Under the pieces are notes generated by a model. It did not search any database. It had not been told where the DNA came from and saw only the letters and a list, made by a program, of their open reading frames with translations. 64,000 nt of DNA from Pseudovibrio exalbescens DSM 16456 (GTDB lineage Bacteria; Pseudomonadota; Alphaproteobacteria; Rhizobiales; Stappiaceae): NCBI RefSeq assembly GCF_000422785.1, contig NZ_AUGS01000002.1:124001-188000 (forward strand), read 5' to 3'. Below, piece by piece: positions 1 to 9,001 of the stretch. The first letter of the stretch is position 1, and each line of letters begins with the position of its first letter. The position numbers and the translations under genes are program-made.

Positions 1-593
1 CGAATGACAGAGTTCAGATAGTTGGAGGCTTCGACAAGCGCGGATTGCGGCAAGCCGGGCGGCAGATCGACAATGCGGTTCTCGACCGAGCCGTCCTCAC
101 TGACCAGCACCACCAGCGCCTTGAGCGGCTCAATCTGCACAAACTCCACATGGCGTAGTGGCGCATCCTGCTTGTGGGCCAGCACAACACCAGCTCCCCG
201 GCTCAAGCCGGACAGCATCTGACTTGCTTCAGTCAAGAGCTGGGCGGAGGTTTTTTCCGACCCGGAGGCCTTGACCTGAATGTCGATTTGCTCGCGCTCC
301 TCGCGGCTCAGATCCCCCACTTCCAGCAGTCCGTCAACGAACAGTCTCAGGCCGGTTTCCGTTGGCAACCGCCCGGCACTGGTGTGAGGCGAATACAAAA
401 GCCCCATGTGTTCCAGATCAGACATGACGTTGCGCACGGATGCCGGAGACAGTGGCTTGCTCAACCCGCGCGACAATGCGCGGGACCCCGAGGGTTCGCC
501 AGTGCCGAGATAGTTCTCGACAATGCGCCGGAATATTTCGCGGGATCTTTCGTCAAGCTCGGTCAGTGGAACGGAAGAAGGTCCGCTGGTCAC
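1..593 (-). CDS. hrcA: Heat-inducible transcription repressor HrcA (partial, 3' end outside window)
   Basis: HrcA represses groE and other chaperone operons by binding the CIRCE element. The leftward frame reads an N-terminal winged-helix region with [20 protein letters not shown], then [20 protein letters not shown] and [20 protein letters not shown], which are hallmark HrcA stretches. The frame is still open at base 1, so about 197 residues of a roughly 350-residue protein are present. I chose the GTG at 593, which has a GGAG 11 bases upstream; a GTG at 605 is the alternative. It is divergent from rph, a common alphaproteobacterial arrangement. I see no CIRCE palindrome in the 200-bp gap, so autoregulation through CIRCE is not supported here. 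Confidence 0.93.
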   Translation of the reverse strand, partial: MTSGPSSVPLTELDERSREIFRRIVENYLGTGEPSGSRALSRGLSKPLSPASVRNVMSDLEHMGLLYSPHTSAGRLPTETGLRLFVDGLLEVGDLSREEREQIDIQVKASGSEKTSAQLLTEASQMLSGLSRGAGVVLAHKQDAPLRHVEFVQIEPLKALVVLVSEDGSVENRIVDLPPGLPQSALVEASNYLNSVI

Positions 594-811
594 GTGTTTG
601 CTCACTCCAAGATCATGTGTGCCCTGTCCCCAATATAATCGAGCAGGTTCAAGAGTTCTATATCCTCTGAACCGGGGGTGCGGAAAGCAATTTTCGGATT
701 TCATGTCATAAAATTGATCGCGGCCTTTGCGCTTGAGCTCATGTGACGTTAAAACCGGCGCGAGCTACAGGCAGTTGTGCCTCCTGCCCTGACAAACCAA
801 TGGAGTTGGCC

Positions 812-1528
812 TTGAACCGTCCATCCAAACGCGCGCCGGAAGAAATGCGCCCGGTGACCCTTGAACGGGGTGTATCCAAACATGCTGAAGGATCATGTCT
901 TGTAAAATTTGGCGATACGCACGTGCTGTGCACGGCGAGCCTGGAAGAACGGGTGCCGCCATGGCTGCGCGGCCAGAATCAGGGCTGGGTCACGGCAGAA
1001 TACGGCATGTTGCCGCGCGCCACTCATGACCGCATGCGCCGGGAAGCATCTGCGGGTAAGCAGTCGGGCCGGACGCAGGAAATCCAGCGCCTGATTGGTC
1101 GCTCCTTGCGCGCTGTTGTGGATCTGAAAGCGCTGGGCGAACGCCAGATCTCCGTTGACTGCGATGTCATTCAGGCGGATGGCGGAACTCGTACGGCCTC
1201 GATCACCGGAGCCTGGGTCGCCCTGCATGATTGCCTTCAGTGGATGAAGGCGCGCGATATGGTGAAAGACAATGTGCTTGTTGACCATATTGCCGCTATC
1301 TCCTGCGGTATATACGAAGGCACGCCGGTGGCTGATCTGGACTATCTGGAGGACTCGGCCGCAGAAACCGATGCCAATTTCGTGATGACCGGTCAGGGTG
1401 GCATTGTTGAGATTCAGGGAACGGCAGAAGGTAAACCGTTTTCCGAAGACGAATTCGGCCAACTCATGGGCTTGGCGAAGAACAGCATTGCCAAGCTGGT
1501 TGAGCTGCAAAAACTCTCTATCCTGTAA
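812..1528 (+). CDS. rph: Ribonuclease PH
   Basis: RNase PH is a phosphate-dependent 3'-5' exoribonuclease that trims tRNA 3' ends. The protein shows [18 protein letters not shown] at its N terminus, the phosphate-binding region with [17 protein letters not shown], and [18 protein letters not shown], all diagnostic of the family. Two starts are possible. The TTG at 812 has a GGAG six bases upstream and gives 238 residues, the same length as the E. coli enzyme; the ATG at 800 has no visible ribosome binding site. I prefer TTG. The gene is followed 15 bases later by rdgB, a conserved pair, and the two are probably co-transcribed with hemW. Confidence 0.96.
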   Translation: MNRPSKRAPEEMRPVTLERGVSKHAEGSCLVKFGDTHVLCTASLEERVPPWLRGQNQGWVTAEYGMLPRATHDRMRREASAGKQSGRTQEIQRLIGRSLRAVVDLKALGERQISVDCDVIQADGGTRTASITGAWVALHDCLQWMKARDMVKDNVLVDHIAAISCGIYEGTPVADLDYLEDSAAETDANFVMTGQGGIVEIQGTAEGKPFSEDEFGQLMGLAKNSIAKLVELQKLSIL

Positions 1529-1543
1529 GCAAGGGATCTATGA

Positions 1544-2164
1544 ATGACTGAACGCCGTCTTGAGCCGGGTCGTCTTGTGGTGGCCAGCCACAACAAGGGA
1601 AAGCTGAAAGAAATCAACGAATTGTTGGAGCCCTTCGGCTTTGACGTGGTCTCTGCCGGAGATCTGGGCCTCCCGGAGCCGGTGGAAGACGGCGAAACGT
1701 TTGAAGCCAACGCCGAAATCAAGGCGTTGGCTGCAGCAAAAGCCTCGGGGCTTCCGGCATTGGCCGATGACAGCGGGTTTTGCGTCAACGCGCTGATGGG
1801 TGACCCTGGCGTTTATTCCGCCCGCTGGGCCGGACCGGGCAAAGACTTTTCGGTTGCCATGCAGAAGGTGGAAGACAAGCTGCAGGCGCTGGGCGCAACG
1901 GACCGCGGCTGTTACTTTGTGGCCGTGTTGTGCGTGGCCTGGCCGGATGGTCACACGCAGTTCTATCGCGGTGAAGTGCACGGGGATGCCGTTTGGCCAC
2001 CGCGTGGCCTTGAAGGCTTTGGATATGATCCCATGTTCCTGCCAGAAGGATTTGACCGCACATTTGGCGAAATGGATCAGGCCAGCAAGCAGCGCCTTGC
2101 AGATGGAACGGCCTTGTCCCACCGGGCAAAAGCGTTCGATTTGTTTAAATCCGAGTGCCTGTAA
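1544..2164 (+). CDS. rdgB: dITP/XTP pyrophosphatase (RdgB/HAM1)
   Basis: This enzyme hydrolyses non-canonical purine triphosphates (dITP, XTP) to the monophosphate and pyrophosphate, so they do not enter DNA or RNA. The family signatures are all present in order: [10 protein letters not shown] near residue 15 (substrate binding), the ADDSGFCV loop near residue 78, GFGYDPMF near residue 155 and SHRAKAF near the C terminus. The 206-residue length is normal. It lies between rph and hemW with short spacers (15 and 21 bp), which points to one operon of nucleic-acid upkeep and heme handling genes. Confidence 0.96.
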   Translation: MTERRLEPGRLVVASHNKGKLKEINELLEPFGFDVVSAGDLGLPEPVEDGETFEANAEIKALAAAKASGLPALADDSGFCVNALMGDPGVYSARWAGPGKDFSVAMQKVEDKLQALGATDRGCYFVAVLCVAWPDGHTQFYRGEVHGDAVWPPRGLEGFGYDPMFLPEGFDRTFGEMDQASKQRLADGTALSHRAKAFDLFKSECL

Positions 2165-2185
2165 AGGGTTGGAGCCCTCACCACG

Positions 2186-3346
2186 ATGATGGAAGAGCCT
2201 GCGGGCGGTTTTGGTATCTACGTTCATTGGCCCTTTTGTCTGGCAAAGTGCCCGTATTGTGATTTTAACTCCCATGTGCGCCACCAACCGGTAGATCAAG
2301 CCGACTATGTGGAGGCGATGTGCCGGGAGCTGGATCACAATGCGCGCTATGTGCCGTCCCGTCCGGTCCAATCCATCTTTTTCGGCGGCGGCACGCCGTC
2401 TCTCATGGAGCCACGGACTGTAGAACGCATTCTGGACGGCATTGATCGCCACTGGCCCATTCAAGAGGCCACCGAAATCTCCATGGAGGCGAACCCGACC
2501 AGCGTGGAAGCCACCCGCTTTGCCGGATACCGCGCTGCAGGTGTCAACCGACTGTCGGTGGGCATTCAGGCCCTGAATGATGCACATCTGAAGATACTGG
2601 GGCGCCAGCACAGCGTTGCCGAAGCAATCAAGGCAGTCGAGACCGCGCGGACCACGTTTGACCGGATCTCATTTGATCTGATTTATGCCCGACCGGGACA
2701 GACGCTGGAGGGATGGGAGCGCGAGCTCAATCAGGCCATTGATTTGGCTGCAGATCATCTGTCCATGTATCAGCTCACCATTGAAGAAGGCACCATGTTT
2801 CATCGGCTGTATGCCGCAGGCAAGCTGGAAATGCTTGATGCCGACTATGCCGCCGACATGTTTGACCTGACGCAGCGCATAACAGCAGCCCGCGGCTTGC
2901 CCGCCTATGAGGTTTCCAACCATGCCGTGCCCGGCGCGGAATGTCAGCACAATCTGGTATACTGGCGCTATGGTGACTACATCGGTGTTGGCCCCGGCGC
3001 CCACGGGCGATTGACCCTTGCAAATGGCCAACGCTTGGGCACTGCCACGGAAAAGCACCCCGAAACGTGGATGCAGCGGGTTCGGGAAACTGGATCGGGT
3101 ATCATTGAGACGGAAGATCTGTCTGCAGAAGAGCAAAGCGATGAGCTGCTTCTCATGGGCCTTCGCTTGCGTGAGGGTATCGACGTTCCCCGCTATGAAG
3201 TCCTAGCTAATCGCGCCTTTGACGCGCAGCGGCTGCAGGGATTGATGGATGCTGAACTGGTTGAATGGATCGGAAACAGCAGATTGCGTGCAACACCCAA
3301 GGGGGTTGGGGTCCTTAACTCCGTGATAGCCGAGCTTGTGTCATAA
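2186..3346 (+). CDS. hemW: Radical SAM heme chaperone HemW
   Basis: HemW is a radical-SAM-fold protein that binds heme and delivers it to target proteins; it was long misannotated as coproporphyrinogen III oxidase. The [4Fe-4S] motif appears as CLAKCPYC at residues 18-25, without the extra cysteine that marks true HemN, followed by FFGGGTPSLM and SVGIQALND, which are typical of the family. The length of 386 residues is normal. The start is one of two adjacent ATG codons with a GGAG about 11 bases upstream. It ends the rph-rdgB-hemW run; the next 308 bases are non-coding. Confidence 0.94.
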   Translation: MMEEPAGGFGIYVHWPFCLAKCPYCDFNSHVRHQPVDQADYVEAMCRELDHNARYVPSRPVQSIFFGGGTPSLMEPRTVERILDGIDRHWPIQEATEISMEANPTSVEATRFAGYRAAGVNRLSVGIQALNDAHLKILGRQHSVAEAIKAVETARTTFDRISFDLIYARPGQTLEGWERELNQAIDLAADHLSMYQLTIEEGTMFHRLYAAGKLEMLDADYAADMFDLTQRITAARGLPAYEVSNHAVPGAECQHNLVYWRYGDYIGVGPGAHGRLTLANGQRLGTATEKHPETWMQRVRETGSGIIETEDLSAEEQSDELLLMGLRLREGIDVPRYEVLANRAFDAQRLQGLMDAELVEWIGNSRLRATPKGVGVLNSVIAELVS

Positions 3347-3654
3347 AGATACAAAACCGTCTCGAACCCATTGATTTACTGAGTAGAAACCTAAGAACTA
3401 TGCAAACTATTGGTGTAGTTCTTTGTAATAAGTTACGCAGTGCATCATTAATTTTTCTTGTGATATACGATATAAATCGTGAATAACTGCTTGAAATTCC
3501 GTAATCGTCACCTTTAGCCTATCCGTACACATGCGTATATATTGCATTCTCTACGTCATTTACCGTAGAATGCTGCACTGCAATATTTGTTGGTCCGTAC
3601 CTTGCGTTGCCTGCGTACAACAAGAACAACGGAACCAACCGGAGGAATTTGGTG
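3347..3654. other. AT-rich intergenic region upstream of phaZ, with a bulged stem-loop
   Basis: No convincing gene is seen here. Two structures stand out. ACGAT-ATAA-ATCGT is a short inverted repeat near 3465-3480. A longer bulged stem-loop spans 3544-3573: GCATTC and TACG pair with CGTA and GAATGC around an 8-base loop. It is followed directly by TGCTGCACTGCAAT, a TGC/GCA-rich word of the general kind bound by PhaR/AniA repressors of PHB genes. The link to PhaR is an inference from neighbouring function, not a proven match. The phaZ ribosome binding site (GGAGG, 3641-3645) closes the region. Confidence 0.4.
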
Positions 3655-5220
3655 ATGTTCTATCAGCTCTACGAACTCAACCACGCGATATTGTCCCCTG
3701 TTCGGGCCGCAGTGGACGCGACCAAGATCTATTTTCAAAATCCCATGAATCCGCTGACCCATACACAAGTAGGCCGGACAATGGCGGCGTCTTGCGAATT
3801 GGTGGAACGTGTAACCCGTCGTTATGGCAAGCCGGAGTTTGGTCTGGACTCCACGCTGGTGTCTGGTCAACGGGTCGATGTCTTCGAAGAAGTCGTGTGG
3901 CGCAAGACGTTTTGCGACTTGTTGCATTTCAAACGTGCCCTTCCTGAAAACCGGCAGGATGATCCCAAACTGTTGATTGTCGCCCCGATGTCTGGCCACT
4001 TCGCCACGCTGTTGCGCGGCACGGTGGAAGCATTGCTGCCCGATCTTGAAGTCTTCATCACAGACTGGGAAGACGCCCGCCAAGTACCGGTATCGGAAGG
4101 AAAATTCGATCTCGATGACTATATGGACTACGTCATAGAGATGTTGGAGTTCCTGGGGCCGGATACCCACGTTTTGGCCGTGTGCCAGCCGTCCGTGCCG
4201 GTTCTGGCGGCTGTGGCGCGCATGGAAGAGGAAAAAAGCCCTTTTGCTCCGGCAACCATGACCTTGATGGGCGGGCCAATCGACACCCGTGAAGCTCCGA
4301 CTGCGGTAAATGAACTTGCGACCAAAAAAGGGATCGATTGGTTCAAGCGTCATGTCATCATGGACGTTCCGTTTCCGCACAAAGGCTTCATGAGACAGGT
4401 TTACCCCGGTTTCCTGCAGCTTTCGGGCTTTATGGGCATGAATCTCGACCGCCACATGGTCGCGCACCGTGATTTCTTCCAGCATCTGGTGGAGGGGGAC
4501 GGCGACAGCGCGGAAAAGCATCGCGAGTTTTACGATGAATATCTGGCCGTCATGGATCTGACCGCCGAGTTTTATCTGCAAACCGTCGAAAAAGTGTTCA
4601 TTGAGCATGCCCTGCCCAAGGGAGAACTGACACACCATGGGCATCCGGTAGACCCATCTTTCATCACGCGCACGGCCCTGTTTACTGTTGAAGGCGAAAA
4701 GGATGATATTTCCGGCGTTGGACAAACTCAGGCAGCACACAAGTTGGCCAGAAACCTGTCGCAAGACAAGCGCGCCCACTACGTGCAGCCGGGCGTTGGG
4801 CACTATGGCGTGTTTAACGGCTCGCGCTATCGCTCCGAGATTGCACCGCGGATCGTGGACTTCATCCGATCTCATCCATCCTTGGGGGTGACGCCTGTGC
4901 AGGCAGCCCGCAAGCAGCCGGTGCCGGCCAATGGTGTCGATACCCGACAAAAGTCAGCCACACAGGCTCAAGCGACAACAAAGCCGATCCCTCTGGACGA
5001 TGCGGATGATGCGGTGGACGATCTCAAGCAGTTGGCAGGGGTCGGTCCCAAGCGCGAACAGGAGTTGAACAAGGCCGGAATTTTCCACTTGTGGCAGATT
5101 GCGACCCTTACTGACGAACAGGCCGACGACCTGGCCGTTAGAATGGGCGGGCGCACTGGTCAGGATCTTTCAAGCTGGATCGAGCAGGCGAAGGCCCTCA
5201 CAGCAGAAAAAGACGCTTGA
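3655..5220 (+). CDS. phaZ: Intracellular polyhydroxybutyrate depolymerase with C-terminal helix-hairpin-helix module
   Basis: Residues 1-410 match the intracellular PHB depolymerase family (PhaZa type), which mobilises amorphous PHB granules to hydroxybutyrate. The alpha/beta-hydrolase nucleophile elbow reads LAVCQPS with Cys177, and His383 in PGVGHYGVFNG is the probable catalytic base, close to the Cys183/His388 spacing of the Ralstonia enzyme. An Asp in the VEGEKDD segment near residue 350 may complete the triad. After a Q/A/T-rich linker (about 411-450), residues 455-520 form an extra module (DLKQLAGVGPKREQELNKAG) with the GVGPK hairpin of helix-hairpin-helix/DUF4332 domains. The ATG at 3655 has GGAGG upstream; an in-frame ATG at 3607 lacks one. 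Confidence 0.92.
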   Translation: MFYQLYELNHAILSPVRAAVDATKIYFQNPMNPLTHTQVGRTMAASCELVERVTRRYGKPEFGLDSTLVSGQRVDVFEEVVWRKTFCDLLHFKRALPENRQDDPKLLIVAPMSGHFATLLRGTVEALLPDLEVFITDWEDARQVPVSEGKFDLDDYMDYVIEMLEFLGPDTHVLAVCQPSVPVLAAVARMEEEKSPFAPATMTLMGGPIDTREAPTAVNELATKKGIDWFKRHVIMDVPFPHKGFMRQVYPGFLQLSGFMGMNLDRHMVAHRDFFQHLVEGDGDSAEKHREFYDEYLAVMDLTAEFYLQTVEKVFIEHALPKGELTHHGHPVDPSFITRTALFTVEGEKDDISGVGQTQAAHKLARNLSQDKRAHYVQPGVGHYGVFNGSRYRSEIAPRIVDFIRSHPSLGVTPVQAARKQPVPANGVDTRQKSATQAQATTKPIPLDDADDAVDDLKQLAGVGPKREQELNKAGIFHLWQIATLTDEQADDLAVRMGGRTGQDLSSWIEQAKALTAEKDA

Positions 5221-5254
5221 ACCGGCGTAAACGCAACTTGTTAATTTCTAAGGA

Positions 5255-5297
5255 CTATTGGGGGATGGGCTGAAAATATGCGGCCGACCCCCAATAG
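5255..5297 (+). other. Perfect 10-bp inverted repeat downstream of phaZ
   Basis: CTATTGGGGG at 5255-5264 is the exact reverse complement of CCCCCAATAG at 5288-5297, with a 23-base loop. It lies 34 bases after the phaZ stop. No T-run follows, so it is not a classical terminator; it may stabilise the phaZ mRNA 3' end or regulate the DUF2852 gene that starts at 5364. Confidence 0.5.
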
Positions 5298-5363
5298 AAC
5301 TGGCTTGAAATTACGTAGAGGTCAGACCATCTCAAAGAAGTACGAGTTCTAAGGAGAATTTGG

Positions 5364-5780
5364 ATGACCCATCAAGGAGTAATTCGTCCAGCGTGGACGC
5401 CGGCAACCATTGCATTGATGGTGCTTGGATTTGTTGTGTTCTGGCCCCTTGGTTTGGCAATGCTTGCTTACATCTTGTGGGGCGACAAGTTCGATGATTT
5501 CAAACGGCAGGCCAAGGATACTTGGCGCCAAGGCCCGTTGAAGGACGCTGTTAATACGATGTCTGGTTATGCACCCACAGGAAACGTGGCGTTTGATGAG
5601 TACCGCGAAGCCGAACTGAAGCGCTTGGAAGAGGAGCGGCGCAAACTGGATGCCATGCGTAACGACTTCGATAACTACATGAAGGAACTGCGCCGGGCAC
5701 GGGACAAGGAAGAATTTGATCGCTTCATGGCGGCCCGGGGCGGACGTCCGGCGGGAGATGCCTCCGGAAGTACGGCGTAG
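5364..5780 (+). CDS. DUF2852 family membrane protein
   Basis: This 138-residue protein matches the alphaproteobacterial DUF2852 family, whose function is unknown. Residues 15-40 form a hydrophobic segment (IALMVLGFVVFWPLGLAMLA), one long or two short membrane passes, followed by a charged cytoplasmic tail. A coiled-coil-like stretch (YREAELKRLEEERRKLDAM) runs from about residue 85 to 115. The ATG is preceded by AAGGAG at good spacing. A clear rho-independent terminator follows the stop codon by 30 bases, so the gene is probably a single transcription unit. I do not assign a function. Confidence 0.88.
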   Translation: MTHQGVIRPAWTPATIALMVLGFVVFWPLGLAMLAYILWGDKFDDFKRQAKDTWRQGPLKDAVNTMSGYAPTGNVAFDEYREAELKRLEEERRKLDAMRNDFDNYMKELRRARDKEEFDRFMAARGGRPAGDASGSTA

Positions 5781-5810
5781 CCTCAAATAAAACCTGTGAG
5801 TGACTTTGCG

Positions 5811-5838
5811 AAAGGGGTGCATGATGTGCCCCTTTTTT
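5811..5838 (+). terminator. Rho-independent terminator after the DUF2852 gene
   Basis: AAAGGGG (5811-5817) pairs with CCCCTTT (5829-5835) around an 11-base loop, and the 3' arm runs into six Ts. It is correctly placed 30 bases after the stop of the DUF2852 gene. Confidence 0.85.
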
Positions 5839-5939
5839 CGTGTGCCTGCTATTTTGTGGCGAGGAAGGCGTACCCGCCGTAACGTTTGGCTTTCACGCTG
5901 CTTGCCTGAGGTGTTGCCATTATCCGTGATCGAAAACCC

Positions 5940-6647
5940 TTGCCGGACAGCATTACTCTCGCGCTTGCCGAACGACAGGTATCTGTCAGGCTGCGCCGTA
6001 ATGCCAGAGCCAAGAAATACATTCTGCGCTTGCCGTTGGAAAGCGATAGTCCAGTTTTGACCGTTCCCAAGGGCGGCACGTTGGCAACAGCGCAGAAATT
6101 CGTTCAAAAACAATCCGGTTGGATTGAAGAACGATTGGCCAGCCGGACACCGCGAGCCGATCTCGTTCCCGGCTCACATGTGCCTTTTCGTGGCCAGCGC
6201 CATTTTATTGAGTCCGCGGGGCGTTTGCGCGGGTTGGTGGAGGTCCGGCACGACGGACCGGATCCGGTTCTGGTGGTGCCGGGTGAACCGCAGGCCGTGC
6301 CTCGCAAGCTTTTGAAATTCTTCAAGGATGAAGCCCGCAAGGATCTTGAATGCGCGGTTGCGCGTCATGCTGGGCGAGTGGATCGGAAGGTTGCTGCCAT
6401 TTCCATACGAGATACACGATCTCGGTGGGGCTCCTGCGCTTCCAATGGACGCCTGTCCTTCTCATGGCGCCTCGTGCTGGCGCCACCGGAAATTCTTGAC
6501 TATGTCGCAGCTCACGAAGTGGCCCATCTGGTGCACATGGACCATTCCGAGCGGTTTTGGCAGGTTTGCTTTGATTTGGCTCCTCATACACGGCAGGCGC
6601 AAAAATGGCTCAAAGCCCATGGTGCCCAGCTACATGCAGTTGGCTAG
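5940..6647 (+). CDS. YgjP/SprT-like M48-type metallopeptidase (DUF45)
   Basis: A 235-residue protein of the YgjP-like metallopeptidase family. The zinc site is the gluzincin motif HEVAHLVHMDHSERFWQ near residue 190, giving HExxH plus a downstream His. Upstream lies the family's conserved RDTRSRWGSCASNGRLSFSW segment. Substrates are unknown. The start is a TTG at 5940 with a weak ribosome binding site; the frame is closed by a stop at 5907, so no longer form is likely. It converges on pbp1A, whose stop lies 2 bp away with no room for a terminator between them, so the two transcripts must overlap. Confidence 0.9.
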   Translation: MPDSITLALAERQVSVRLRRNARAKKYILRLPLESDSPVLTVPKGGTLATAQKFVQKQSGWIEERLASRTPRADLVPGSHVPFRGQRHFIESAGRLRGLVEVRHDGPDPVLVVPGEPQAVPRKLLKFFKDEARKDLECAVARHAGRVDRKVAAISIRDTRSRWGSCASNGRLSFSWRLVLAPPEILDYVAAHEVAHLVHMDHSERFWQVCFDLAPHTRQAQKWLKAHGAQLHAVG

Positions 6648-6649
6648 CA

Positions 6650-8938
6650 TCACCCACCGCCGAAGATCCGTTCCAAGAGGTTCATCGGGCCGCTTCGCGC
6701 CGGTATGGGGCCCGCGGTTTGACCGACGGAACTTGGTGGCAAGACAGGCCTGTGGCTGTCATCCGGGCGCGCCATTGGTTGCGGCGTATTCAGATAAAGC
6801 GGAACGCCGGGTAGCGGTGCAATCGGAACGCCGTTATGTGCGATTTCCATCGTTTCATGCCAGATATGGGCTGGCACAGTGCCGCCCGTAACCTTGTTGG
6901 TGGGTGAATTATCATCATTTCCCACCCAAACCGCCGTTGTCAGATAGGCCGTATAGCCAATAAACCAAGCATCACGAGAACTTTGAGTCGTGCCGGTTTT
7001 CCCCCCTGAAGGGCGGTTTTCCAGCGCGGATTTCCGACCCGTACCAATCTCCATGGTGTTGGCCATCATCAGATTGATCTGTCCAACCTTGTCGCCTGCG
7101 ATCACACGTCCAGTGCCATCGCCGCGCCGTGAATAGAGGACCTTGCCGTCTTCGGTTCGGATTTGTCGCACGATATGCGGCACAATTCCAAATCCTCCAT
7201 TGGAAAACGGCACATAGGCTGCCGCGATTTCCAGCGGTGTGACCTCCGAAGTGCCGAGTGAAAGAGACAGATTGGTGGTAAGCGCCGAGGTAATGCCCAG
7301 TCGGCGAGCCGTGCGCACCACATTGCCCGGCCCCACTTTCTGCGCCAGTTGAACGGCCACCGAGTTCATGGATTTTGCCAGAGCCTTTGTGAGGGTGACA
7401 TCACCATAATAGCGGTTGTTGTAGTTTTTTGGTGACCAGCCCCGGATCCGGATGGGGCGATCCTTGACGATGGTTTCGGGTCGGTATCCATGTTCCAGCG
7501 CGGCCAGATAGACAAACGGCTTGAAGGCAGAACCCGGCTGCCGATTGGCGTACACGGCCCTGTTGTACTGGCTTTCCCGATAATCGACACCGCCCACCAA
7601 AGCGCGAATGGCCCCGTTTCGATTCAGGGTGACAACGGCGCCCTGCTCCGCCCCGTAATCCTTGTCACCATACAAAAGGGCATTGCGTAGCGCGTTTTCG
7701 GCAGCGCGCTGCACATTCATGTCGATTGTCGTGTCAACAATGATGTCCTGATCAACCGAGCCGATGAAGCTGGGCAGCAGTTCCATCACATAGTCCGCTA
7801 CATAATTCTCGCTACCGCGGTTGAAGGAGCCGGCGACTTCGATGCCGTCCATCAGAGCGTTCTTTGCCTGTGTGGCCGTAATGAAGCCTGCATCATGCAT
7901 GGCGGCGATGACGATCTGAGCCCGCTGTTCGGCCAGCGCCGGGTTGCGCGTTGGCGCAAGGCGTGACGGCGCCTTGAGAAGGCCAGCCAGAGTGGCCGCC
8001 TCGGACAGGTTTACAAGCCGCGCCGACTTGCCGAAATACCGACGTGCGGCCGCATCAACCCCATACGCCCCCGCGCCCAGATAAACCCGGTTCAAGTACA
8101 TCTCAAGGATCTCGTCCTTGCTGTAGTTGGCCTCAAGCCACAGGGCCATCACCACCTCCTGCATCTTGCGCTGGATGGTGCGTTCGGGATTCAGGAACAG
8201 GTTTTTGGCGAGCTGCTGCGTGAGTGTTGAGCCGCCCTGCACGGTATGTCCGCTGCGATAGTTGGTGTAGGCCGCGCGCAAAAGGCCAATCGGATCGATT
8301 CCGAAATGAGAATAAAAGCGCCGGTCTTCAATGGCAATGACGGCCTCGGGAATGAACGGGGGCAGTTGCTCCAGCCGTATCGCTTCCCCGCCCGTATCCC
8401 CGCGATTGCCAATGAGGCTGCCATCTGCAGCGACAATCTGGACGTTGGGTGGACGGGAGGGCACCGCCCATTCCGAAGCCGGTGGCAAATGGGCTGCGTA
8501 GTAGGCCAGAATGCCTGCGACGACCAGGATGCCCCAAATGCCGGCTACCACACTCCAATAAGAAACGAATTTCGCGCTCCGCCACAAAAAGCTTGGTTTC
8601 GCGGGCCGTTTAGGGCCTCTTGGTCCGCGTGTTGCCGCGTCCAGCGCAGACAAGGTTTGTTGCTTGGCTTTGCGAGACGGGCGTGGCGGTGCAGGCGGCC
8701 GTGTGGCTTTCCCTCTTTTGGGGGCGGCTCCTTTGGGCATGGTGCCGGGCGGCGGGGACCCGCGCCGGACAGGCTGAGGGCCACCCGTTCCGGGTTGCTG
8801 TGGGGGGGCTGCTCGGGATGGTCTGCCCTGCTGCGGTGCTTTAGGGGCAGGTTTACCCTTCGCACTGCGCGGGCGCGCCGTACCTGCCGCGCCGAGTGTC
8901 GGCTCAACCCGTCTAGGTCCTTTACGGCGTTGTGTCAT
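6650..8938 (-). CDS. Penicillin-binding protein 1A, bifunctional transglycosylase/transpeptidase
   Basis: A class A PBP that polymerises and cross-links peptidoglycan. Residues 1-118 are an unusually long Pro/Arg/Lys-rich cytoplasmic tail, and about 122-148 a single membrane anchor. The GT51 domain has catalytic Glu204 in EDRRFYSHFG and GGSTLTQQLAKNLFL at 235-249. The transpeptidase has SAFK with Ser470 and Lys473, SMN at 523-525 and KTGT at 647-650. All catalytic residues are intact. Two CtrA-like boxes lie 40-80 bases upstream of the start, suggesting cell-cycle control. The tail is low in complexity and may be a protein-protein contact region. Confidence 0.95.
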   Translation of the reverse strand: MTQRRKGPRRVEPTLGAAGTARPRSAKGKPAPKAPQQGRPSRAAPPQQPGTGGPQPVRRGSPPPGTMPKGAAPKRGKATRPPAPPRPSRKAKQQTLSALDAATRGPRGPKRPAKPSFLWRSAKFVSYWSVVAGIWGILVVAGILAYYAAHLPPASEWAVPSRPPNVQIVAADGSLIGNRGDTGGEAIRLEQLPPFIPEAVIAIEDRRFYSHFGIDPIGLLRAAYTNYRSGHTVQGGSTLTQQLAKNLFLNPERTIQRKMQEVVMALWLEANYSKDEILEMYLNRVYLGAGAYGVDAAARRYFGKSARLVNLSEAATLAGLLKAPSRLAPTRNPALAEQRAQIVIAAMHDAGFITATQAKNALMDGIEVAGSFNRGSENYVADYVMELLPSFIGSVDQDIIVDTTIDMNVQRAAENALRNALLYGDKDYGAEQGAVVTLNRNGAIRALVGGVDYRESQYNRAVYANRQPGSAFKPFVYLAALEHGYRPETIVKDRPIRIRGWSPKNYNNRYYGDVTLTKALAKSMNSVAVQLAQKVGPGNVVRTARRLGITSALTTNLSLSLGTSEVTPLEIAAAYVPFSNGGFGIVPHIVRQIRTEDGKVLYSRRGDGTGRVIAGDKVGQINLMMANTMEIGTGRKSALENRPSGGKTGTTQSSRDAWFIGYTAYLTTAVWVGNDDNSPTNKVTGGTVPAHIWHETMEIAHNGVPIAPLPGVPLYLNTPQPMARPDDSHRPVLPPSSVGQTAGPIPARSGPMNLLERIFGGG

Positions 8939-8977
8939 GAGGCGCAGCTATCCCTGATCAGCGGTCATCTATGATGG

Positions 8978-8992
8978 TTAACCAACGCTAAA
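8978..8992. promoter_or_regulatory. Degenerate CtrA box upstream of pbp1A
   Basis: TTAA-CCAACGC-TAAA matches seven of the eight fixed bases of the CtrA consensus TTAA-N7-TTAA. It lies 40 bases upstream of the pbp1A start and 9 bases from a perfect box at 9002-9016. Confidence 0.45.
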
Positions 8993-9001
8993 TCAGGGGG
9001 T

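Noticed and set aside
606-742. CIRCE element or heat-shock promoter upstream of hrcA
   Set aside because: I looked for the TTAGCACTC-N9-GAGTGCTAA palindrome and a CTTGAA/CCCCAT-type promoter and found neither with acceptable match and spacing.
3556-4950. Long open frame on the minus strand across phaZ
   Set aside because: It is antisense to a protein with clear catalytic motifs, has no ribosome binding site, and its translation matches no family. Similar antisense frames across gyrB (43115-44533) and rdgB (1538-2611) are rejected for the same reason.
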